This document shows positions 8,261 through 17,552 of a stretch of DNA of 64,000 nt, in pieces (position 1 is the first letter of the stretch; each line of letters begins with the position of its first letter). The translations under genes and the position numbers were made by a program. Below the pieces are notes generated by a model, which searched no databases, had not been told where the DNA came from, and saw only the letters and a list, made by a program, of their open reading frames with translations. The stretch is taken from contig JALHQO010000004.1 in NCBI GenBank assembly GCA_022841905.1, positions 230,936 through 294,935 of the forward strand, read 5' to 3'. The stretch comes from Hyphomonadaceae bacterium (GTDB lineage Bacteria > Pseudomonadota > Alphaproteobacteria > Caulobacterales > Aquidulcibacteraceae).

Positions 8261-9027
8261 CCGATACACTGAATATCGCCGGCAAGGCCTACGCTTCTCG
8301 CCTCATCATCGGCACCGGCAAGTACAAATCTTACGCCGAAAACGCGGCTGCTCTGGAAGCGAGCGGCGCGGATATGGTCACGGTTGCGGTGCGGCGGGTG
8401 AATCTTTCCGATCCGACCAAAGAGCGTCTCACCGATCACATTGATCCGAAGAAGGTTACGTTCCTGCCTAACACGGCCGGCTGCTTCACCGCTGACGAAG
8501 CGCTGCGCACGCTGCGGCTCGCGCGCGAGGCGGGGGATTGGAAGCTGGTGAAGCTTGAGGTGCTGGCCGACCAGAAGACGCTCTATCCCGACATGGAAGA
8601 AACGCTCGCCGCCGCAAAAGTGCTCGTCGCCGAGGGCTTTCAGGTGATGGTCTATTGCAGCGACGATCCCGTCTATGCGCGCAAGCTTGAGGACGCGGGC
8701 TGCGTCGCCATCATGCCGCTGGGTTCGCTGATCGGCTCCGGCCTCGGCGTGCAGAACCCGGTGAATATCCGACTGATCGTCGAGCAATCACGCGTGCCGG
8801 TCATCGTGGACGCCGGCGTTGGCACAGCAAGCGATGCGGCGATCGCGATGGAACTCGGCGTCGACGGCGTACTGATGAACACCGCCATCGCCGAGGCAAA
8901 AGACCCGATCCGCATGGCGCGCGCGATGAAGCACGCGGTGATTGCTGGGCGCGAAGCGTATCTGGCGGGGCGAATGGGGAAGAAGAAATACGCTGATCCC
9001 AGCTCGCCGCTGGGTGGGCTGATCTAG
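8257..9027 (+). CDS. thiG: Thiazole synthase ThiG
   Basis: This 256-residue TIM-barrel enzyme joins 1-deoxyxylulose-5-phosphate, dehydroglycine and ThiS-thiocarboxylate sulfur into the thiazole phosphate of thiamin. Seen are [12 protein letters not shown], the [15 protein letters not shown] loop, the Schiff-base lysine region LVKLEVLAD and the phosphate-binding [15 protein letters not shown]. The ATG at 8257 overlaps the previous stop (ATGA); an ATG 7 codons upstream is less likely. No thiE, thiO or thiF lies adjacent. The stop overlaps the convergent gene by CTAG. Confidence 0.97.
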   Translation: MTDTLNIAGKAYASRLIIGTGKYKSYAENAAALEASGADMVTVAVRRVNLSDPTKERLTDHIDPKKVTFLPNTAGCFTADEALRTLRLAREAGDWKLVKLEVLADQKTLYPDMEETLAAAKVLVAEGFQVMVYCSDDPVYARKLEDAGCVAIMPLGSLIGSGLGVQNPVNIRLIVEQSRVPVIVDAGVGTASDAAIAMELGVDGVLMNTAIAEAKDPIRMARAMKHAVIAGREAYLAGRMGKKKYADPSSPLGGLI

Positions 9028-9503
9028 GCCGCTTGCCCCGCTGCACGCTGTGCATCATCGAGGCGAACAAGTTCCACAAAACCGGCATCGCACTGCGCCG
9101 CCGAGACCTCCTCATCGGTGAATAGGTCGGTCGCGTCATTTAGGTCGGCGACGAGCATGACGTCTGTGCCTTGGCCGTCTCTGGAGTGGCGGTCTTTCAG
9201 CCAATACTCCACGATCCGGCACGCGGCGGCATCGCGGCACACCCAAACGGAGCGGCGGAGGAGAAAAAGATCCAGGCCTTCATGCAAGGCGCGGTAATGC
9301 GCGCGCAGCACATCGAGCTTGCCTTCGGTCAGATCGGATAGATCGGCGCCTTCATCGACAATGTAGAATGTGTCGGTGGCGGCCCAGTCTTGGCGCTCGC
9401 GGTGACGCGCGCCGAGTTCGCAAAGCTCGTTGAAGCTCACACGCGCTTGGAAGCGGACAACGTGCAACTTGAGCTCGCTGTTCTCGCTAATGACGATAGT
9501 CAA
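9024..9503 (-). CDS. Conserved-looking protein of unknown function, TTG start
   Basis: A 159-residue cytosolic protein ([33 protein letters not shown]..). It has alternating beta strands and helices, four cysteines and many acidic residues, but no recognised family. The only start that is clear of trmFO and has a good ribosome site is TTG at 9503, with GGAGG at 9509-9513. Longer readings would enter trmFO. It follows trmFO on the same strand with 61 bp between and may be co-transcribed. Its stop overlaps that of thiG by 4 nt. Confidence 0.6.
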   Translation of the reverse strand: MTIVISENSELKLHVVRFQARVSFNELCELGARHRERQDWAATDTFYIVDEGADLSDLTEGKLDVLRAHYRALHEGLDLFLLRRSVWVCRDAAACRIVEYWLKDRHSRDGQGTDVMLVADLNDATDLFTDEEVSAAQCDAGFVELVRLDDAQRAAGQAA

Positions 9504-9564
9504 GGCCGCCTCCGTAGCAGACACATGGACAGAGAGCCGGAAACATTGCGTTAAGTAGCCGACG

Positions 9565-11058
9565 TTACCGAAGGCCGTGCTGTCCCAACCACCCCGCCAA
9601 ATCCCCCAACGCCCGCTCCGCCATCGCCAGCTTCTTCGCGCGTCCGCGTTCTTCGCCTTTGAGCTTTTTGCCGTCGGCGCCATGCGTCGGCGCCTCGATC
9701 GGAGGGAAGAGGCCGAAGTTTACGTTCATCGGCTGAAACGAGCCTTTGCCGTCGGCGATGTGGCCGCCTGTGACATGCGCGAGCAGGGCGCCGAACGCCG
9801 TCGTGTGCGGCGGCGGTTCGAGCGGGCGGCCTAAGCGCTCGGCTGCCGCGAAGCGGCCAGCCAGCATGCCCATCGCGGCGCTTTCAATGTAGCCTTCAAC
9901 GCCGGTTACCTGTCCCGTAAAGCGCACGCGTGGTTGGGCGCGAAGGCGCAGCGTTGAATCCAGCAGCTTTGGCGAATTGAGGAACGTGTTGCGGTGAATG
10001 CCGCCGAGCCGGGCAAAGCGCGCGTTCTCAAGGCCGGGGATCATGCGGAAGATTTCCTCCTGCGCGCCGTATTTCAGCTTGGTCTGGAAGCCGACAATGT
10101 TGAACAGCGTGCCGAGCTTATTGTCCTGGCGCAGTTGCACCACAGCATAAGGCCGCTTGCCGACGCGTGGGTCCATCAGGCCGACTGGCTTCATCGGCCC
10201 GAAGCGCAATGTCTCCGGCCCACGCTCGGCCATCACTTCGATCGGCAAACAGCCTTCGAAATAGGGTGTGTTCTTTTCCCAATCCTTGAACTCAGTTTTG
10301 GCGCCCGCGTTCAGCGCGGCGATGAAGGCTTCGTATTGCGCCTGATCCATTGGGCAGTTGACGTATGCGGCCTTGTCGCCGCCGGGGCCTTCTTTGTCGT
10401 AGCGCGATTGCTTCCAGGCGATGTCGAAATTGATCGAGTCCGCATGCACGATTGGCGCGATGGCGTCGAAGAAGGCGAGGCTGTCTTCGCCGGTGAGATT
10501 GCGGATGGAGTCGGCGAGCGCTGGCGACGTCAAAGGTCCCGTGGCGAATATAATGCTCTCGTCATCCCGGCCGGAGGCGCGCAGCGCCGTAGAGCCGGGA
10601 CCCAGGGGATCGTCGAGCATGGTGTTTGCCCCTGGGTCCCGGATCGCGCTCTGTGCGTCCGGGATGACGGAGAGAAGTTGGTCGAGAGATTTGATTTCTT
10701 CGCGCGCGACAGTGATCAACGGATGCGCCGTCAGCGCTGTCGTCACCGCGTCGCTGAACACGTCGCGGTCTACTGCCAGCGCGCTCCCGGCCGGCACCTG
10801 CGCCGGTTCCGCGCTGGCCATGACCAACGAACCCAGGCGCCGCATTTCTTCGTGCAGCAAGCCCACGGCGTTGCCCCGCCAGTCGTCGCTGCGGAACGAA
10901 TTTGAGCAGACCAGTTCCGCGAATTTGTCCGTGTGGTGCGCGTCGGTTTTGACCACTGGGCGCATTTCGTGGAGCACGGCGGGCACACCGGCGTTCGCCA
11001 ATGCCCAGGCCGCTTCCGAACCGGCCAAACCGCCGCCGACAACGTGAACAGGTTTCAT
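9565..11058 (-). CDS. trmFO: Folate-dependent tRNA (m5U54) methyltransferase TrmFO, with palindromic insertion
   Basis: This enzyme forms ribothymidine at U54 of tRNA using methylene-tetrahydrofolate and FAD. It shows the FAD loop [10 protein letters not shown] (8-17), the [11 protein letters not shown] cysteine motif (C51), FATGPLTSP and a long C-terminal FAD-binding region ([20 protein letters not shown]). At 497 residues it is about 36 longer than expected. The excess is exactly residues 131-166, encoded by a 108-bp palindromic repeat inserted between LDQLLS and [10 protein letters not shown]. The frame stays open, so the gene is probably functional. Confidence 0.96.
   Translation of the reverse strand: MKPVHVVGGGLAGSEAAWALANAGVPAVLHEMRPVVKTDAHHTDKFAELVCSNSFRSDDWRGNAVGLLHEEMRRLGSLVMASAEPAQVPAGSALAVDRDVFSDAVTTALTAHPLITVAREEIKSLDQLLSVIPDAQSAIRDPGANTMLDDPLGPGSTALRASGRDDESIIFATGPLTSPALADSIRNLTGEDSLAFFDAIAPIVHADSINFDIAWKQSRYDKEGPGGDKAAYVNCPMDQAQYEAFIAALNAGAKTEFKDWEKNTPYFEGCLPIEVMAERGPETLRFGPMKPVGLMDPRVGKRPYAVVQLRQDNKLGTLFNIVGFQTKLKYGAQEEIFRMIPGLENARFARLGGIHRNTFLNSPKLLDSTLRLRAQPRVRFTGQVTGVEGYIESAAMGMLAGRFAAAERLGRPLEPPPHTTAFGALLAHVTGGHIADGKGSFQPMNVNFGLFPPIEAPTHGADGKKLKGEERGRAKKLAMAERALGDLAGWLGQHGLR
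10561..10668. repeat. 108-bp palindromic element inserted in frame inside trmFO
   Basis: Outer arms GTCATCCCGG (10561-10570) and CCGGGATGAC (10659-10668) are perfect inverted repeats. Inner arms CCGGGACCCAGGGG (10595-10608) and CCCCTGGGTCCCGG (10629-10642) pair over 14 bp. The element is 108 nt (36 codons) and coincides exactly with codons 131-166 of trmFO, with no stop codon. It has the look of a multicopy REP/RPE-like unit. No second copy was seen in this window. Confidence 0.85.
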
Positions 11059-11143
11059 AGGCGATCACATGCCGCGCCCGGGCTTATGCTTCAAGTCTCG
11101 CGGTGCGAGCGATTCCCGGGCATAAGCGCCGCTAGGAGCAAGT

Positions 11144-12004
11144 ATGACAGCGCAGTTTTCAGTTCGCGATTGCGTCGGCGCGGCGTTGCGGTTCGTGCGC
11201 GAGAACCTGCGCTTTGTGGCGACGGTGGCCGGCGTCGGCGCGCTCGGCACTGGCGTCATTGCCGCAGCCGCCGCGGCCGTGCCGCAAATCGGGCTGTTGA
11301 CGAGCATTGCTTCCACAGTCCTGCAAGCCTTCGTCTATGCGGCGCTAACGGCGGCGATGTTGTTCGGCGCGGCTGCTGTGCGCGGGCGGCTTGTCGGTGA
11401 CGGCGGGCGCGTGTGGCTGGCGATGGCCATCATCGGCGTGCTGATGGGCATCGTGATCTTCGTGGTTTCCATCCCAGTGGTAATCACGCTTATTGCGGGG
11501 CCGTTGGGACCGTATGCGGGCGAGTTGCAGACCGCTGGCTCGGACCAAGCTGCCGTGATGACGGTCATGCTCCGTTTCATGCAGGAGAATCCTGTCGCGG
11601 TTCTACTTGTGACGCTCTTCTTTTTCGCCGTTTGGTTCTTGCTCACGTCGCGGCTCTATCTGGCAGCGCCCGCGAGCGTCGATCAGAAGCGCGTGATGAC
11701 TTTCGAGACTTGGTCATGGACCAAAGGCAATATGCTGCGCATCGTCGGCGCGCGCTTGATGCTGCTCGTGCCGGCGTACCTACTGACATTCGCATTGAGC
11801 TATTTGATCGGATACGGCTTCGGCATCGACCCGACCAACGCCGCGGCGATTGCTGCGGTTGCGATGGTTAATCCGGTTGCGTTTTTGGTGTACGCGACCG
11901 CGTCCGCGTTCGTGACGTTCGTGCTCTACAATGCACTGGAGGCGGGCCTTTCTGCCGCTATCTATCGCGCGCTGAAGCCTGCGCCGGCGCCGCCCGCCGC
12001 CTAA
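11144..12004 (+). CDS. Integral membrane protein, GDPD-membrane-domain-like
   Basis: A 286-residue protein with about six transmembrane segments (roughly residues 24-55, 65-80, 90-125, 150-170, 205-225 and 240-265). The N-terminal FSVRDCVGAALRFVRENLRFV and the general layout resemble the membrane domain of glycerophosphodiester phosphodiesterase-type proteins (DUF4013/DUF7544-like), but the assignment is loose. It is followed 41 bp later by a MATE transporter on the same strand. No catalytic motif is visible. Confidence 0.65.
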   Translation: MTAQFSVRDCVGAALRFVRENLRFVATVAGVGALGTGVIAAAAAAVPQIGLLTSIASTVLQAFVYAALTAAMLFGAAAVRGRLVGDGGRVWLAMAIIGVLMGIVIFVVSIPVVITLIAGPLGPYAGELQTAGSDQAAVMTVMLRFMQENPVAVLLVTLFFFAVWFLLTSRLYLAAPASVDQKRVMTFETWSWTKGNMLRIVGARLMLLVPAYLLTFALSYLIGYGFGIDPTNAAAIAAVAMVNPVAFLVYATASAFVTFVLYNALEAGLSAAIYRALKPAPAPPAA

Positions 12005-12045
12005 AGCTCGACCGACTCGTCGGCGCAGGCTAAGAGCGCCTCCCC

Positions 12046-13377
12046 ATGGCCATTTTCCGCCCTTATGTGCGCGACGTCTTGCGCCTTGCCGGTCCGGTCG
12101 CGCTTGCGCGGCTCGGCATTATCGGAATGGGCCTCGTCGATGTGATCGTGGTTGGGCAGCTTGCGCCGGATGAACTGCCGCACCAGGCGCTCGGCTGGGC
12201 GCCGACCGCCGTGTTTCTCGTTGCAGCCATTGGGTTGCTCCAAGGCGTGCAAGTGCTCGCGGCGCGATCCTTGGGCGAGGGCAATCCGCACGGTGCAGGC
12301 GTGGTGCTGCGGCGTGGCCTCGTGCTGGGGCTTGTCGCGGGCTTGATCTCGGCGGGCCTGATGTGGCTCGGCGGCGAACGACTTTTTACAGCGTTCGGCA
12401 TAGGGGCGGAGCTTGCCGGGCCATCAACGCCGGTAATGGCGATCCTAGCGCTTTCGATCCCGCTGCATCTCCTTTACGTCGCCGGCACTTTTTTTCTGGA
12501 GGCGATCAAGAAGCCCGGCATCGGCATGACCATCATGTGGGCCGCCAATGTGGTGAACTTGGCGCTGAACCTTTGGTGGGTGCCGGAGCACGGCGCGATC
12601 GGTTCGGCGTGGGCGACGGTTGGCGCGCGTGTGTTCCTTGCCGGCGTCATCCTGTTCTGGATTTTCTTTCTGCTGCGTGACCGCGTGCACTATGGCGTGT
12701 TGGCGAAAAACGCGGTGGGGCCGAGCTATCGCGCTTTGTTGGCAGTGGGGATCGCCGCCGCTGTGAGCCAAGCTGTCGAGGCGGGCGCGTTCTCGGCGAT
12801 GACTGTGATTGCTGCGCGCATCGGTGCAGATGTCGTCTCAGCGTATCAAATCATTCTCAACATCATGGCGCTTGTCTTCATGGTTGCGCTTGGCGTCGGC
12901 GCCGCGACCGCAGTGCTGGTCTCGGAAGCGATCGGTCGCCGAGCGCCGCAAGATGCACAGCGCGCGGGATGGACCGGTCTCGGCATTAACGCGCTGGGCA
13001 TGATCCTCGCCGCTATCGGGATTCTGGCTTTCGCCGAGCCGATTGGCCGCGCCTACACGTCGGACGTCGCTATTGCGGTGCTTGTTGCTTCCTTAATGTG
13101 GGTGGCGGCGATCGTGCTCCATCCCGATGGCGCACAAGTGGTGGCGGCCTCGGCGCTGCGCGCGCGTGGCGACAACTGGTTTCCGACGTTTAGTCACATC
13201 CTCGCTTATGCGGGCGTGATGCCGGTGCTGGGATTCTGGCTGGCGGAGCAGCAAGGAATGGGCGTTGCCGGCCTGATACTCGCGATTTTTTGGGCGAGCG
13301 TGCTGAGTGCTGGCGTACTGCTGGCGCGTTGGTGGGTGGTGGCGCGCAGGCTGCCGAAAGCGGTCGAGATCGTTTAG
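12046..13377 (+). CDS. MATE-family multidrug/cation antiporter
   Basis: 443 residues with about twelve hydrophobic segments arranged as two MatE repeats. The first opens with RLAGPVALARLGIIGMGLVDVIVVGQL, a typical MATE start, and the second is recognised by FSAMTVIAARIGADVVSAYQIILNI with GVGAATAVLVSEAIGR. Such proteins export cationic drugs or metabolites in exchange for H+ or Na+. The substrate is unknown. The stop overlaps the convergent DUF429-like gene by TTAG. Confidence 0.9.
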   Translation: MAIFRPYVRDVLRLAGPVALARLGIIGMGLVDVIVVGQLAPDELPHQALGWAPTAVFLVAAIGLLQGVQVLAARSLGEGNPHGAGVVLRRGLVLGLVAGLISAGLMWLGGERLFTAFGIGAELAGPSTPVMAILALSIPLHLLYVAGTFFLEAIKKPGIGMTIMWAANVVNLALNLWWVPEHGAIGSAWATVGARVFLAGVILFWIFFLLRDRVHYGVLAKNAVGPSYRALLAVGIAAAVSQAVEAGAFSAMTVIAARIGADVVSAYQIILNIMALVFMVALGVGAATAVLVSEAIGRRAPQDAQRAGWTGLGINALGMILAAIGILAFAEPIGRAYTSDVAIAVLVASLMWVAAIVLHPDGAQVVAASALRARGDNWFPTFSHILAYAGVMPVLGFWLAEQQGMGVAGLILAIFWASVLSAGVLLARWWVVARRLPKAVEIV

Positions 13378-14264
13378 GGGTTCACGCCGAGGATCCAGCC
13401 TTCTTCGCGCTCCACGACAACGCGGCGCGCATCATCTTTCGCGGGACCGAAAAGCGCGCCGAGTTGGCCCTTTTCGTCGAGCGCATGGAAGCGCTCGCAG
13501 GCGCCGCGCACTTGCGTCTGATCTTTGATTTCGCCGGCCTTCGGCGCGGTGGCGAAGAGGCTTGGATAGATTTCCGCGAAGACCGCTTCGACGCCATCGA
13601 GGTCCGCAGGCGTCAAAGGCATCCAGCCGGTCTCAAACGGCCAAAGTTTAGCGGCGCGCTTTTCGTGCAGGCGTTTGATCACCGGCATGCCTGTCAGCGC
13701 CTGACCACCGACGGAGCCTTGATAATAAAGCTTCCAGATGGAGGAGGGGCCCTTAGTTGCTTCTTCGGTCAGGCGGAATTCCGGCAGGTCGCTTTCACCA
13801 TGCTCACGCACGCGTTTGGCGGAGAGCATGGTCTGTTCGTCGCGCGCGGGCGCACCCCAAAACGGAAACGCTTCGCCGGTCATCAGGCGGTTTATCTTGG
13901 CGCCGACTTGGAAGCGGTTGTTGGTGTTGTCGGGCTTGTCCTTCATTTCCTTGGCGACGAAATCGAGCATCGCGCGCCAAGGTTCGCCGTCAAGTTTTAG
14001 CGCCGCTGCTGTGCCGCGTGGAAAGTTCAGCGGAAAATCAAAGCCGACAAGCACGCGCTCGCGCTTGCGGCGCAAGTCTTCGAGAATGCCTTCAAGCATT
14101 TGCTCGGCTTGGCTGCGCGTCGCTGGATTGTGGGCTTCGAACGCCATCTGAAAACGCACGTTGCGCTTCAGCACGCCGATCCAAATGGAATCGGCGCCAC
14201 TGGTTGGCTTCGCCGCGGCGCTCCAATCCACCATGACGTACGCTTGAAACAGACGAGTGCTCAT
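13374..14264 (-). CDS. DUF429-like (RNase H fold) predicted nuclease
   Basis: A 296-residue cytosolic protein. The N-terminal VMVDWSAAAKPTSGADSIWIGVL and the later VLVGFDFPLNFPRG look like the first strand-Asp and third-strand-Asp elements of an RNase H-like fold (DUF429). Related alphaproteobacterial proteins are sometimes labelled CbiG-like without support. A conserved-looking central part (FPFWGAPARDEQ, WKLYYQGSVGGQALTGMPVI, WPFETGW) fits that family. It lies 2 bp downstream of the reductase gene on the same strand. The substrate is unknown. Confidence 0.6.
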   Translation of the reverse strand: MSTRLFQAYVMVDWSAAAKPTSGADSIWIGVLKRNVRFQMAFEAHNPATRSQAEQMLEGILEDLRRKRERVLVGFDFPLNFPRGTAAALKLDGEPWRAMLDFVAKEMKDKPDNTNNRFQVGAKINRLMTGEAFPFWGAPARDEQTMLSAKRVREHGESDLPEFRLTEEATKGPSSIWKLYYQGSVGGQALTGMPVIKRLHEKRAAKLWPFETGWMPLTPADLDGVEAVFAEIYPSLFATAPKAGEIKDQTQVRGACERFHALDEKGQLGALFGPAKDDARRVVVEREEGWILGVNP

Positions 14265-14266
14265 CT

Positions 14267-15271
14267 TCAGTCGAGCTTGACGAGCATTTTGCCGCTATTG
14301 CCGCCGGTGAAGAGATTGAAGAAGGCCTTTGGCGCATTCTCCACGCCGTTCGCGATGGTCTCTTCCCACTTGATGCGGCCTTCCTTCACCCATTGCGTCA
14401 TGTCGGCGTAGAACTGCTCGCGCATGTCGATGTAATCGATAACGATGAAACCCTGCATGCGGATGCGTTTGCCGACGATGTAAGACATGTTGCGCGGGCC
14501 GGGTGGCGGCTCGGTGGCATTGTAGATCGAGATCATGCCGCACTCGATGAAACGGGCGAACGGCCGCGCGACTTCGAGCGCGACTTCGAGATGAGCCCCG
14601 CCGACGTTGTCGAAATAGATGTCGATCCCTTTCGGCGCAGCTTCTTGCACTGCCTTCAAGAGGTTGCCGGCAGTCTTGTAGTTTACCGTCGCGTCGACGC
14701 CGACCGAGCGCAGCCAAGCCGTCTTTTGATCGGAGCCCGCCGAAGCGACGACGGTACAGCCTCGGATTTTGGCGATCTGGCAGACCGTGGCGCCGACTGC
14801 GCCGCCGGCGCCAGATACGAACACGGTCTCCCCGGCTTTCGGCTCACCGATGCGATGAAAACCCGAATAGGCTGTCATGCCCGGCATGCCGAGCACGCCG
14901 AGATAGGCTTGCGCCGGTACGCCGGCGTTCTGCAGTTTCGTCACTGCGGCAGCGGGGGCCACGAAAGCTTCACGCCAGCCGAACATGCTCTCCACCAGAT
15001 CGCCGGGTGAAAACTTTGGATCGTTGGATTTGACGACCGTTCCAACGGCGCCACCCTGCAGCGCTTCGCCAAGCGCGAATGGCGGCACATAGCTCGGCCG
15101 GTCATACATGCGCCCCCGCATGTAGGGATCGACGGACATCCAGGAATTGCGCACCAGTATTTCACCGGGCCCCGGATCGGGGAGATCCACCGCCGCGACC
15201 TCGAAATTCTCCGCCATTGGCATGCCGACGGGCCGGCTCTTCAAACGAACTTCGCGCGACCTGGTGGCCAT
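14267..15271 (-). CDS. NADP-dependent oxidoreductase, zinc-independent MDR (CurA/PTGR-like)
   Basis: This 334-residue medium-chain reductase is of the leukotriene B4 dehydrogenase/curcumin reductase group, which reduce enone double bonds with NADPH. The N-terminal GroES-like domain carries SVDPYMRGRMYD. The Rossmann part has the nucleotide loop VSGAGGAVGATVCQIAKIRG and the NYKT strand end. No zinc-ligand cysteines are present. The C-terminus WEETIANGVENAPKAFFNLFTGGNSGKMLVKL is typical of the group. It is transcribed with the DUF429-like gene. Confidence 0.93.
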   Translation of the reverse strand: MATRSREVRLKSRPVGMPMAENFEVAAVDLPDPGPGEILVRNSWMSVDPYMRGRMYDRPSYVPPFALGEALQGGAVGTVVKSNDPKFSPGDLVESMFGWREAFVAPAAAVTKLQNAGVPAQAYLGVLGMPGMTAYSGFHRIGEPKAGETVFVSGAGGAVGATVCQIAKIRGCTVVASAGSDQKTAWLRSVGVDATVNYKTAGNLLKAVQEAAPKGIDIYFDNVGGAHLEVALEVARPFARFIECGMISIYNATEPPPGPRNMSYIVGKRIRMQGFIVIDYIDMREQFYADMTQWVKEGRIKWEETIANGVENAPKAFFNLFTGGNSGKMLVKLD

Positions 15272-15423
15272 GATCGTGATCCTTGCTCTGGAAGGAGGGA
15301 CCTTAGCCGAAATGTCCGGCGGGGGAAGGTTGCGCTAGGCGGGAATTAGGCGCAGGGCGGCGCTGGACAGGCCCGCCCGCACCGCCCCATAACGCGCCGC
15401 TCCCAGAATAGAATTCTAACCTT

Positions 15424-16761
15424 ATGTCCATTCGCCTCCGCTTCGCACCGTCGCCGACGGGCCGCATTCACGTCGGCAACGTCCGTACCGCGCTCATGAA
15501 CTGGCTGTTCGCGCTGCGGCAAGGCGGGCAGGTGCTGCTGCGGATCGACGACACTGACATCGCCCGCTCGACCAAAGAGTACGAGCAATCGATCGAGGAC
15601 GATCTGAAATGGCTGGGCTTGCCGTGGCACGACCGCGCCAACCAATCGGCGCGGTTCGATGTGTATGAGAAGGCGGCCGACAAGCTGAAGGCGGCGGGGC
15701 TGCTCTATCCTTGCTACGAAACCGAGGACGAGCTCGATCGCCGCCGCAAGATCGCGCAAGCGACTGGTAAGCCGCCCGTTTATGATCGCGCGGCGCTGAA
15801 GCTCACCGATGCTGATCGGGCCAGCCTCGAAGCCGAGGGCCGCAAAGCCCATTGGCGCTTCAAGCTCTCCGGCGCGCGCAAGGATTGGGTCGATCTGGTG
15901 CGCGGGCCGCAATCGATCGATACGGCTTCGCTGAGCGATCCGGTGCTGATCCGTGAAGATGGCGCGTTCCTCTACACGCTCCCCAGCGTCGTCGACGATA
16001 TCGACTTCAAGATCACGCACATCGTGCGCGGTGAGGACCACGTCACCAATTCCGGTGTCCAGATCGAAATTTTCGAAGCGCTCGGCGGCGATGTGCCGGC
16101 GTTTGGGCACTTTCCACTGTTGGTTGGCGCAGACGGCGGCGCGCTGTCGAAGCGACTAGGCTCGCTCGGCGTCGGCGAACTGGCGGCGGAGGGGTATGAG
16201 CCGATGGCGGTGCTGTCGCACCTGGCTAAGATCGGCACCTCTGATCCGGTGGAAGCGCGGCTCACTATCGATCAACTCGCCGAGGAATTCGCGTTCGAGA
16301 AGATCGGGCGCGCGCCTGCACGCTTCGATCCCGAAGAGCTGAAGCGCGTGAATGCGGCAGTCGTGCACCAGCTCGACTACGTTGCAGTCAAGCATCGTCT
16401 GGCCGCACTCGGCGCTGACAAGGGTGAAGCGTTCTGGATGGCGGTACGCGCCAATCTGGCGCTACTGCCGGACGTGAAGGAGTACGCGCAGATCGTCGAT
16501 GGGCCGATCACGCCAGTTATCGCCGATGCAAGCTTCGCCGCAGCTGCCGCTGAGTTGCTGCCGTCAGGCGCCTACGACGCGACGTCGTGGCAAGCCTTCA
16601 CCAATGCCGTGAAGGAAAAGACTGGCGCCAAGGGCAAAGCGCTTTTCATGCCGCTTCGCCAAGCACTCACTGGCATGGACCATGGCCCGGAAATGTCTGC
16701 GCTCTTCCCGTTGATCGGCGAAGAGCGCGCGCGCAAGCGTCTGATGGGTGAGGCGGCCTAA
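15424..16761 (+). CDS. gltX: Glutamate--tRNA ligase
   Basis: This 445-residue class I synthetase charges tRNA with glutamate (and tRNA-Gln with glutamate where GatCAB is used). The HIGH-equivalent is FAPSPTGRIHVGN at residues 7-19 and the KMSKS-equivalent is GALSKRLGS near residue 240. The length and the LLYPCYETEDELDRRR motif resemble the second, shorter GluRS type found in many alphaproteobacteria, which often carry two gltX genes. The C-terminal anticodon-binding region is all-helical. It stands alone between divergent and convergent neighbours. Confidence 0.96.
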   Translation: MSIRLRFAPSPTGRIHVGNVRTALMNWLFALRQGGQVLLRIDDTDIARSTKEYEQSIEDDLKWLGLPWHDRANQSARFDVYEKAADKLKAAGLLYPCYETEDELDRRRKIAQATGKPPVYDRAALKLTDADRASLEAEGRKAHWRFKLSGARKDWVDLVRGPQSIDTASLSDPVLIREDGAFLYTLPSVVDDIDFKITHIVRGEDHVTNSGVQIEIFEALGGDVPAFGHFPLLVGADGGALSKRLGSLGVGELAAEGYEPMAVLSHLAKIGTSDPVEARLTIDQLAEEFAFEKIGRAPARFDPEELKRVNAAVVHQLDYVAVKHRLAALGADKGEAFWMAVRANLALLPDVKEYAQIVDGPITPVIADASFAAAAAELLPSGAYDATSWQAFTNAVKEKTGAKGKALFMPLRQALTGMDHGPEMSALFPLIGEERARKRLMGEAA

Positions 16762-16770
16762 CGGGCGCGC

Positions 16771-16962
16771 TTAGGCGTCGGAGAGATGCATCTCATCGAT
16801 GATGCGCTCGAATTTTTCGAGATCGCCTTTGATGCGATATTGAGTGGCGCCGCCTGAAGCCGGCATGGCGCTGACGACGTGATATGCGCCCTCAGGATAG
16901 CGGTAGCGCTTTGAGACGGCGACCGAAACGCTTTGGCCTACAGCGAAGCGAGGTGTGGTCAT
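16771..16962 (-). CDS. Small conserved-looking protein, SH3-like
   Basis: 63 residues: FAVGQSVSVAVSKRYRYPEGAYHVVSAMPASGG.. reads as a small beta barrel, with a VGxxV opening, an Arg/Tyr-rich strand and a YRIKGDLEKFERIIDE helix. No signal peptide or metal motif is present. A GGAG ribosome site precedes the ATG. Similar short proteins occur in alphaproteobacteria without assigned function. It lies between gltX (convergent, 9-bp gap) and the cold-shock gene terminator. Confidence 0.65.
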   Translation of the reverse strand: MTTPRFAVGQSVSVAVSKRYRYPEGAYHVVSAMPASGGATQYRIKGDLEKFERIIDEMHLSDA

Positions 16963-16985
16963 GGGGCTACTCCGTGATCTGAGTG

Positions 16986-17026
16986 AAAAAAGATGCGGGC
17001 GGATCGACCAAGCCGACCCGCCCGCA
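16986..17026 (-). terminator. Rho-independent terminator of the cold-shock gene
   Basis: On the minus strand the stem TGCGGGCGG pairs with CCGCCCGCA (genomic 16994-17002 and 17018-17026). It is followed after one base or so by six T residues (A-run at 16986-16991). It lies about 50 bp after the stop of the cold-shock gene. Confidence 0.85.
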
Positions 17027-17074
17027 CGATAGCTGGCACGGCGCTAACGCCTGAGCGTTGGCGCCAAGTGCGCT

Positions 17075-17284
17075 CTAGGCGTTTGCGAGTTGGCCCGCGG
17101 ACATCTTGCCGCTGCGGCTGTCCTTCTCGTTCTCGAAGCTGACCTTCTGGCCTTCAGCGAGTGAGGTCCAGCCGGCGCGCTCGACAGCTGAGATGTGGAC
17201 GAAAACGTCCGGGCCGCCGTTGTCGGGTTGAATGAAGCCAAAGCCTTTTTGGCCGTTAAACCACTTCACGGTTCCAATAGTCAT
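17075..17284 (-). CDS. Cold-shock domain protein (CspA family)
   Basis: A 69-residue single cold-shock domain that binds single-stranded RNA and DNA and melts RNA structure. The RNP1 motif KGFGFI and RNP2 motif VFVHIS are intact, and [12 protein letters not shown] is the usual start. The ATG at 17284 is chosen by homology; the frame runs upstream to 17458 without recognisable sequence. The 268-bp gene-free region upstream may hold a long leader, which is common for csp genes. A strong terminator follows. Confidence 0.96.
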   Translation of the reverse strand: MTIGTVKWFNGQKGFGFIQPDNGGPDVFVHISAVERAGWTSLAEGQKVSFENEKDSRSGKMSAGQLANA

Positions 17285-17490
17285 GTGAGTACCTTCGTAT
17301 AACAAAACGCACGCAACGCAGGCGCGTGGCGTGACCAAGCTCGAGAATGGCGAGTGGAAGGTCCGGGGCCGCGGCTGGCTCAATGAGCCGGCGACAGGCG
17401 ACGAAAACAACCGAACCAAAACGAATTCGATGGCCGCGTGTACAGCGCAAGGGCGCAAATAGCAATGAAATTCGGTTCCGGCGCCGCAGC

Positions 17491-17535
17491 CCCAACACGG
17501 GTTCTGAGCTTCCTGGCCCTCACCCCCCGTGTTGG
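17491..17535. repeat. Inverted repeat in the csp upstream region
   Basis: CCAACACGGG at 17492-17501 pairs with CCCGTGTTGG at 17526-17535 over 10 bp with a loop of 24 nt. It lies between the stop of the membrane protein gene (17553) and the cold-shock gene, about 210 bp before the latter's start. No T-tract follows on the minus strand. It could be the transcript end of the sigma-factor operon or part of a csp leader. The rest of 17285-17552 shows nothing recognisable. Confidence 0.5.
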
Positions 17536-17552
17536 TTTCCTACGTTTAAGGC

